Assembly (NCBI GenBank): GCA_003993805.1
Contig: RSEF01000004.1
Coordinates: 19,650,929-19,714,928, forward strand
Direction of reading: 5' to 3'
From: Himantopus leucocephalus
Taxonomy: Eukaryota > Chordata > Aves > Charadriiformes > Recurvirostridae
Length of the DNA: 64,000 nt
Shown: piece by piece, positions 57,218 to 64,000 of the stretch
How positions within the stretch are numbered: the first letter of the stretch is position 1
Layout of the letters: each line of letters opens with the position of its first letter
Translations under genes and position numbers: made by a program
Notes under the pieces: generated by a model
The model's input: only the letters and a program-made list of their open reading frames with translations
Databases searched by the model: none
What the model was told of the DNA's origin: nothing

Positions 57218-59300
57218 GAAATACTGTCAAAATGGAAAACAAACACTGAAGTCTCTGATCTCACTTTTCAAAGTACACCCACACTTCATAAAGCTGTTTT
57301 TAATCCTATGCATTTGCAAAGCCTTTAGGCTAGACTATGTGTTAACCTTATCATTTCCACTGTCAAATACTCATCAGTATATTAATAAGCTAAAGGATGA
57401 CACTGTTTATCCAGAAGCAAGCGTAACTTTTCTCCAGTAACAAAGAAAAAAAAAAGGCTAGAGAAAGGAATACAACTTGGGATTTAAAGCAGTAGTGTAT
57501 GCAGAACATATCCTGGTGACATTTTGTTTTACTATAGATTGTTGAAGTGGAGCTCCTATAAATTTGCATACTGGAAATAAATTTATATGCTAGGGCATCA
57601 TCCATTTTATATTACATTTTCCTGAATTAAATCTTGATAAAAAGATCATGGGCAATTTCAAAATAGACAGTACTTCTGATAAAATTCCCCACAAAACTAG
57701 AATCAGAAGGGTACATTAATTTAAAATCAGAAAACATTTTATTGCTGCATCTTTGAAATAAAAGCTAACAATCCTGTCCCACTTCTGCCAAACATACCCT
57801 ACCATTTGTGCCTGTCAACTAAACAGGGCGAGAAGGACTATGGGACACTACAGGACAGGACTAAGAAACTCACAAGGGGAACATAACTTAGTGGCAGAGA
57901 AACAATTAGGAAATGAATGTGTCATTGGTTGTGAGTTGACAAATACTAAACTTAGGAAATTATCCAAATTCTCTTTTTTTTTCTGTAAGGAATATTTAAG
58001 CAAAAATTACATTGCTGCTTTAAATTCACTATAAAAGAACAAGTCAATTTTCACATCTAAAAAATTACTGGTGGGATTTTCTGTTGAATTACCCGTGTCC
58101 TTCTGCTTGAGTAAAACTAAGCGTTTAATGTAAATGCAACATTCTGCACTGTATTCATAATTTCTTATGAGATTGTCAAGATTGTGACTCATATGTACCC
58201 TTTTATTACTTTACCAAAGTTAAATAAAATTGTGTGACTTTTGTAAACATTTATAAATTGCAGTTTACATTTTAGCAACTTTCCTGTTTTACAAGCATCT
58301 TTAATATTAGTTGAGGAATTCTGGTATAATAGCATCATGCATTTAAAAAACCAAAACAAAACAACTACTTGCTATATTGGAAACTGGTGTTTCTATCAGG
58401 ATTAGCCAGAGACACCTTTTTTAAAGTTCTGTTTTTAAAAGGCCCAGATGCCCCCACACTTCATAATTCTGCAGCTCTACCCACATAACAGGGTGCCCTG
58501 ACTTCAGTCACTGCAAATTCATTACTGCTGATTTTTTGCTTAACACAGAGGTGAATAATCCAGCCGGTGCAGTATCAGTGTCTCCTTTACTTACTTTCAT
58601 GTTTACTATATTACTTTGGGCCTAATTCTGTCCTGATGATGTCCGCTGGTCTTTGATGTCAGCAGAAGTAGGTGGAAGCCCTATGCCAAGTAGATAACGG
58701 CACCTAAAACATCATTTGATATGTTACTTATTAAACTGCGTTCCTTATCTGTAATAAGAAGTCTACATAAAGGAACTGATTTTCTCCATGTTAGCCACAG
58801 TTCAGAAACAACCTAACATTTCCAAATCATAACTAGTCAGCAACCTGGTAAGAAGAGGAGCCCTAACCATGAGATAGCTGAAATGCATTGCACTGGTCAC
58901 TATGTGTGTTTTTCTTGATTTCTAGCTCATTTGCAATGATGGTGGTAGTTGGACAGACTGTTCCCCAGACCGTTCCACAGCAGCTCTGCCTATTCTGAGA
59001 GTAAGTGCATATAACAACATTCAGCTCACAATACACAGTGGAGTTTTTCAGCTAATGTGCTTTTTTGGAAAGTGCTCAAAAAGAAAAAAAAAAAACACCA
59101 AAACCAAACCAACCAACCAACCCACCAAAAAGACTAAGCCCAAAATAAAAACACCTCCCCCCTCCCCAGGGGGTTCCTTGCTACTCCCAAAGACCTGGAA
59201 AAGGACAATGCAAACTGCTGGTAATCTAAGATGTTAGACTGTAGAAGTTGAGTTGTCATTAAAAAGAAACGTGCTACATTCACCTTTAGAATTAATTTTT

Positions 59301-59306
59301 TTTATT
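59301..59306 (-). terminator. Candidate poly(A) signal of ZBTB33
   Basis: TTTATT on plus (AATAAA on minus), 2.9 kb beyond the ZBTB33 stop. Nearer alternatives lie at 61263-61268 and 60266-60271; the furthest fits best with the long UTR known for this gene. Confidence 0.45.
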
Positions 59307-62211
59307 TTTTGCCATAGAAAGCTCTAATAACTAATATCAAGTATTGATTAATGAAAAGTAGAACACAACTTTAAAAAGTATGTTAAGGAAAGACTGTACA
59401 ACTATATACATTACAGATCTGGCAAAAATGATGAATGTTTCACATGGAACAGCTCCTAGGCGATAGCTGTAGAACCCGATGTTCAATGTATATAGTCGTC
59501 AGCTTCTGCATCTTTTTATAAGCTGCATGCCTTAACAGTACAAAATAAATAAGCAGTCAATTGTTATCTCAGTATTAGTTTAATTCACATACTGGAATGC
59601 TATGGTGTGAATCCCCAAAGAAACCATATAGTGAGGATGCAGCCACCATTATCATATTTTGCAGCAGATCCATTAATGTTTTATATGCATATAAATGGCT
59701 GTGAGGTTTGCTACCATACTCTGTTGAAATTTTTAATTTTTATATAAATGCTTTTTCAGATTCAATCTTTTTCTTCCATTACCCCAAAGCCAATTTCTTA
59801 ATATTTACATAAGGTTTTTTGTTAAGTTAAACTGAAGCTAAGTGTTTACAAAAACAAACAAAAAAACGTAAGTGCAATAGCCAGAAATCTAAATATAAAA
59901 GCTTATGGCCCCATAAAAAGTTTTAAAAGAATGGATTTAACATGTTTCCAAACCAATAAATACTGGAAGTGAAATAAAAAAATGCTTTACATGACCTCTG
60001 GACTTTGGGTATCAAAAATCACTTCCAAGGAAAACTGAAGACCCTGAGACACATGCAAGCACGAGTCTTCTAGCAAGAATAGTTACAAAGCCCTAATTTT
60101 CCAGTTTTCCTCCAAAAAGAGACCTTTAGTAGGCACAGTTTAATTTAAGGTTTTAAATATATCAGCAGCAAATATTGATAGCCATTATGTTTAATTATAA
60201 CTGAATGTACACTTTGCAACATATGCTTAACTCCAGATGCATCATGTCAATAACAAAAATAACATTTTATTTTCCTTGTGGAGAAGTCTCAATGCAGCAC
60301 GCAGCCAGCTACGTCAGAGCTACCTGTGCTAATACAATCGATACCTGTGTCGTGTGAGGACTATGTCTGACTGCTGAAATGTCATCTCAGATAACATCCA
60401 ACCTGTAACATCTGAAAGCACACCCCCTTATATTCAAAGGGGTCTGCCATATGATCTGGAAATAATCATGTATATCGTGTTCGTGGCCTACAAAACAGAA
60501 GTGCTGAGCATTACATGCATAAGGTAAATCCTCTTTCTCCCATCATTACTCATACAGATTTCTGGTACCCTTTTTTATAGCTCAAGTTGTATTTGAACCA
60601 TTTAAATATCTTTCTGTCTAGAGTACTATATGTCTAAAACTTTAACCTTGAAGGTCATAGGATCAAGATGCTTCCTTAAAACACTAAAAAGAAAAGGAAA
60701 ACCTTTAACTGTAATTTAAGCAATGAAAGGTTACCATAACTAACTAGTAGTATGCACAACAATCCTTCTCAGTCATCTCTAGAACTTAAGCAGTTTTCAT
60801 CTGTCCATTTACAAAAATTTTACAAGTCACTAGATCTGAAATGCTAAACTATGACTCCAGTAAACAGCTGTTTGTTTTTCTCAGGTCTACTGTTTCCTGT
60901 TCAAGTTGGACATCTAATTTATCTTCTAAGTGCCTAAACATGTAGCAACTGCAAGGAGAAAAAAAAGGACAATATAATAAACCCAAAACTGAAAATAGAT
61001 GACCACTAGACAACTGCAGAGAAATGATACTTTGGATTATAGTGGATGGAGGGTGTTTTTTGATTGTTGGTTTAGTCCTCATGCTTCCACACCCTATAAA
61101 TGGGAAAAAAAAAAATCCAAATCCCTGTTTCACTTAAATCTAAGCCAAACAGGCACACAAGATCCTCAGCAGTCTCAGTGGAAAACTGATACAGCACTTA
61201 GATTATTTCATAGTTTTGAGAAGTAAATTTCAAAGCCTTTAGCTAAAAAAAAAAAGATTACTTTTATTGTAAGTATTACTTTTTTTTTTTTTTAAAATAC
61301 CAGACTGAAACCCTTCTTGAAGAGCAAAAAAAGGAACAGCACTTGATTCCAAACTAACCACTGGCATCTTTTCCAGCAGTAAGAAAACCTAAGATTATTC
61401 CTCAAGCTCTGAAAAGGCAAAATTATCTCCTTAAGTGTTCTAAGCTTCTTCACTATTGAGCTTTGTGGGTTTGGTTTTTTTTTCCCCATTGCAAAAAGAG
61501 TAAAATACAATGGTACAGACACTGAATACTCTGCTCACCATGCTGCCAAGTATAAATAAAGTTTGTTCAAGTTAGCCCTAACTGAGTATCTCTTGTTGGC
61601 AAGACAATTTGCATGAAGACAGATGATTCATAGTGCTTATAAAAGCAGAACTAAGATGCTAGTTCAAAAATACACTACTCCAAACTAGTGGATCAGTTAT
61701 TTTGGACCCTTGCAGTAATGCATTGTTCACAAAAATAAATGAGTTGTGCGATTTTTTTGTATAAAAATGGTTCCATATTGAAGAGACTACGATGAAAAAT
61801 GTTACTGTTTTCTTGGCTAACATCTAAACACAATTCAGCATTAAAGTGCTAACATGAAAGAAAGGGTTTACATAATAAGTATGGGGACAGGCAATACCTC
61901 AATTACTTTAGAAGAAATTGTACCTTTTCAAGCTACAAATCCCCGTGTTTTGATCAAAATTAACATACCAGAAAACACTGCCAGCTCCTTGGAAATGTCT
62001 TATTCTCTATTTAAGTAAACTTTCAGATGAATCGCTTCCACAAATCACTTGCAGCTAGTAATGATCCATCTAAGTGCCATCATTTGATGACTTGGTAGAC
62101 CAAGTTAACTTGTTTTCACTTTAACATTTGACTTTACAGTGATTTTAACAGTTCATTTAAAATAGCTCCAGTATTTCTGCACTGAATCTTTTTTCCAGTA
62201 TTTAATGCGTT

Positions 62212-64000
62212 TCAGTAAGATTCCGGTATTACAAACTCAAATTCAGTACTTCCCTCTGATGGATTTTGCTTAAAAATTGCTTCATTTCCCTGTGGAATGA
62301 AAATGTCATCCCAGGTAATTTGTTTGGCTGGAGGGTTAGATGTTGTTCCTTCAGTGCCATCCTTCCCTGTGCCAACACGATAAACAATTCCGCCCTCGTT
62401 TATTACTGGTATACTGCTTGAGTGATTAGTGATGTATGCATACTGTCTGATCTGCAAAGACCTGCAAGGATGCAATCGATAAAGCTTGGTATCTCCAGAA
62501 GGGTCTTGGCTATGAACTGATCTTATGTGGGAGGCCGTAATTTGGTAGTTGATGAAAGATTTGCCGCACGTCAAGCACTGGTACCTTCGCTCACCAGTGT
62601 GGTGAATTTCATGCTTCGTACGGTATTCTGCAAGAGCAAAAACTTTGTCGCAATATCGACACGGATACTTTTTCTCCCAGGAATGAACATTAAAATGTCT
62701 CCGTAAACTTGTCAGACACGCATATGATCTCTTACACACAATACAAATGTAGTAGACTCTTCCATCCACTATGAGCTCATAATGGTCATCGTGCTTTACT
62801 TTCATGCGTTTCCTATTTGGAGAATCACCGCCAGATGTTCTAGGCGTTTCATCAAGCTTAGCTTCGCCTTCCTCGGAATCACCCTTTACAGGAATGACTA
62901 TGTCATATGTATCCTCACCAATATTTGCATAAACCTTACATCCTGTGGACAGGCCTTCTATTTCAGTTGCTGTATCTAATGTTATGATTTTCTGCCCTTC
63001 TGCCACATTCTTTGATGCTATACCTGAACTGAATTCCTTGTTGTTTCCAGTAAGGACATCTGAGATTTTTATTTTAAATTCTCCAGGTTTAGAAAATGGC
63101 TCTTGTGAAAATGTAACAACCTGTTTTTTCTGTACACCTGATCCTTCAGTGGTTGCTGCTTTGGGTACAGAAGGTTGCTGAGCCAAAGAGCTGCTGCTGA
63201 CTGAACCAGGACTAGAGGAGCTAATGATAGCAACATCATCTTCAACAACCTCTTCATCATCAACAGCAGTTGTTTCCACTTCAGTTACGGAGCCATTATT
63301 AGATGGCTGCTGGTTCTCCTCAAGTAAATTAATTGTAGGGGTCACATGTGTTTGATGCGAGGAGCTGGCAGCGAGAGATGAGTTAAGTAGAGGCTTATTT
63401 AGCACAATGATATTAGGAGTCAAATGCTGTGACGCTGCAGAGACAAGTGATTCGGCACTTGATTGTGGTTGGTTTGGGTTTAGCTGACTGGCAGACGAAG
63501 TGAGTTTTTGAGCTGCTGTGGTGCTCGTCAAATGGGGAGAGCCACCACTGCCACAAGATTTTTGGTCAGAAACTCCAGCTGGACTTGGGCAAGGCCGGTT
63601 CTGGGTTGCAGCATTTGTATCTTTAGTACATTCTTTTGGAGGAACAATCTCAGAGCAAAAAATTACATCATCATCCTCATCATCTGAATCACTCACTGTA
63701 ATTTTTGTAGTCTCATATTCTATGCCATGTAAGGAGAATGACTGTGTTATAACCGGCATCCCATCCATGACTTCTTGACTCTCTGGCCTTATTACAGGTA
63801 CTTGTGTTTCAGCATCCTTTTGACCTGGGCTAGAAGCTGAAGTTTCTGAAGGACCATCTTTGACCTCGCTTGGCATGTTTTTTCCTTCAGATGGAGGTAC
63901 GCCCAGATCAGCTATGAATTTAACACCCAGCTGTTGCCCTGATTTAATCAGTTCATCAAGTAAATCAGATCGAATGCTGATTATTTTGGAACTATAAATA
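62212..64000 (-). CDS. ZBTB33: ZBTB33, Kaiso, BTB/POZ zinc-finger transcription repressor (5' partial)
   Basis: Kaiso binds methylated CpG pairs and the TCCTGCNA site, recruits the NCoR co-repressor and binds p120-catenin. 595 codons are open without a break, ending FEFVIPESY and TGA. The visible part opens in the BTB domain (IYSSKIISIRSDLLDELIKS, down to about 63890), so the ATG at 63876 is internal and about 85 residues lie beyond the window. Then come an acidic DSDDEDDD run (about 63652-63693), a low-complexity Ser/Thr/Asn/Gln middle, a strongly conserved block (EGQKIITLDTATEIEGLSTG onward, about 62884-63000), a basic NRKRMKVK segment (near 62800), and three C2H2 fingers at 62745-62512, the third with a His-X4-His ending. 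A conserved C-terminal extension (DTKLYRLHPCRSLQIRQYAY) follows; in human Kaiso it aids DNA binding. A single coding exon is normal for this gene. Confidence 0.98.
   Translation of the reverse strand, partial: IYSSKIISIRSDLLDELIKSGQQLGVKFIADLGVPPSEGKNMPSEVKDGPSETSASSPGQKDAETQVPVIRPESQEVMDGMPVITQSFSLHGIEYETTKITVSDSDDEDDDVIFCSEIVPPKECTKDTNAATQNRPCPSPAGVSDQKSCGSGGSPHLTSTTAAQKLTSSASQLNPNQPQSSAESLVSAASQHLTPNIIVLNKPLLNSSLAASSSHQTHVTPTINLLEENQQPSNNGSVTEVETTAVDDEEVVEDDVAIISSSSPGSVSSSSLAQQPSVPKAATTEGSGVQKKQVVTFSQEPFSKPGEFKIKISDVLTGNNKEFSSGIASKNVAEGQKIITLDTATEIEGLSTGCKVYANIGEDTYDIVIPVKGDSEEGEAKLDETPRTSGGDSPNRKRMKVKHDDHYELIVDGRVYYICIVCKRSYACLTSLRRHFNVHSWEKKYPCRYCDKVFALAEYRTKHEIHHTGERRYQCLTCGKSFINYQITASHIRSVHSQDPSGDTKLYRLHPCRSLQIRQYAYITNHSSSIPVINEGGIVYRVGTGKDGTEGTTSNPPAKQITWDDIFIPQGNEAIFKQNPSEGSTEFEFVIPESY
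62512..62745 (-). other. ZBTB33: Three C2H2 zinc fingers of ZBTB33
   Basis: Finger 1 CIVC...HFNVH, finger 2 CRYC...HEIHH, finger 3 CLTC...HIRSVH. All twelve metal ligands are present. Sequence around them (DHYELIVDGRVYYICIVC) is essentially that of human Kaiso, so DNA specificity should be unchanged. Confidence 0.96.

Larger units (their letters stand above)
55658..62211. other. Facing 3' UTRs of TMEM255A (+) and ZBTB33 (-)
   Basis: 6.6 kb of AT-rich sequence. The left few hundred bases are the TMEM255A 3' UTR; roughly 59280-62211 is probably the ZBTB33 3' UTR, judging from an AATAAA on the minus strand at 59301-59306 and the known 3-kb length of the human UTR. The middle has a poly(A) run with 16 N and an A/C-rich low-complexity stretch at 59071-59115. 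No coding exon recognised. Confidence 0.6.

Noticed and set aside
59055..59237. Lys/Thr/Pro-rich open frame
   Set aside because: Translation of an A/C-rich low-complexity run in 3' UTR sequence.
63874..63876. ATG at 63876 as the ZBTB33 start
   Set aside because: The frame stays open upstream to the window edge and encodes recognisable BTB-domain sequence, so this Met is internal.
1..64000. CRISPR arrays, tRNA or rRNA genes, bacterial operons, viral genes
   Set aside because: None seen. This is vertebrate nuclear DNA, and the only mobile-element remnants recognised are CR1.

Overview
The window is nuclear DNA from a bird. The genes are intron-bearing vertebrate genes, there are two CR1-type retrotransposon fragments (the typical avian and reptilian LINE), and the gene order is the conserved block of human Xq24, which lies on an autosome (chromosome 4) in chicken. 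Four protein genes are present on alternating strands: LAMP2 (+, first exon outside the window), ATP1B4 (-, apparently complete), TMEM255A (+, complete) and ZBTB33/Kaiso (-, cut by the right edge). They form three junctions: LAMP2 and ATP1B4 tail to tail, ATP1B4 and TMEM255A head to head, and TMEM255A and ZBTB33 tail to tail.

Layout. 181-12200: LAMP2 exons 2-8 followed by two alternative last exons about 6 kb apart, one of B type and one of C type; no A-type exon was recognised. 12201-17659: intergenic, with a CR1 3' end (about 13015-13290) and a CR1 endonuclease fragment (about 15449-16010) beside a 100-N gap. 17660-27520: ATP1B4 on the minus strand, eight coding exons totalling 972 nt (323 aa). 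27521-30358: divergent promoter interval, ending in a CpG island. 30359-55657: TMEM255A, nine coding exons, also 972 nt (323 aa). 55658-62211: the two facing 3' UTRs. 62212-64000: ZBTB33, one open coding exon running off the window.

Base composition follows this layout: both ends are AT-rich and the 18-31 kb centre is strongly GC-rich. The long open frames in that centre are composition artefacts, not genes.

The genes are not an operon and do not share a pathway. LAMP2 is a lysosomal membrane glycoprotein, ATP1B4 a beta-type subunit of the Na,K-ATPase family, TMEM255A a poorly characterised four-pass membrane protein, and ZBTB33 a methyl-CpG- and sequence-specific transcription repressor. 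No new biological system was found. The points most worth checking are the missing LAMP2 A exon, two unusual TMEM255A splice acceptors (a TG-repeat/T-tract acceptor and a NAGNAG acceptor), a 16-bp homeodomain-type palindrome just inside TMEM255A intron 1, the short ancestral-looking N-terminus of ATP1B4, and four false tandem duplications, each sitting on a single N, that point to an assembly artefact.
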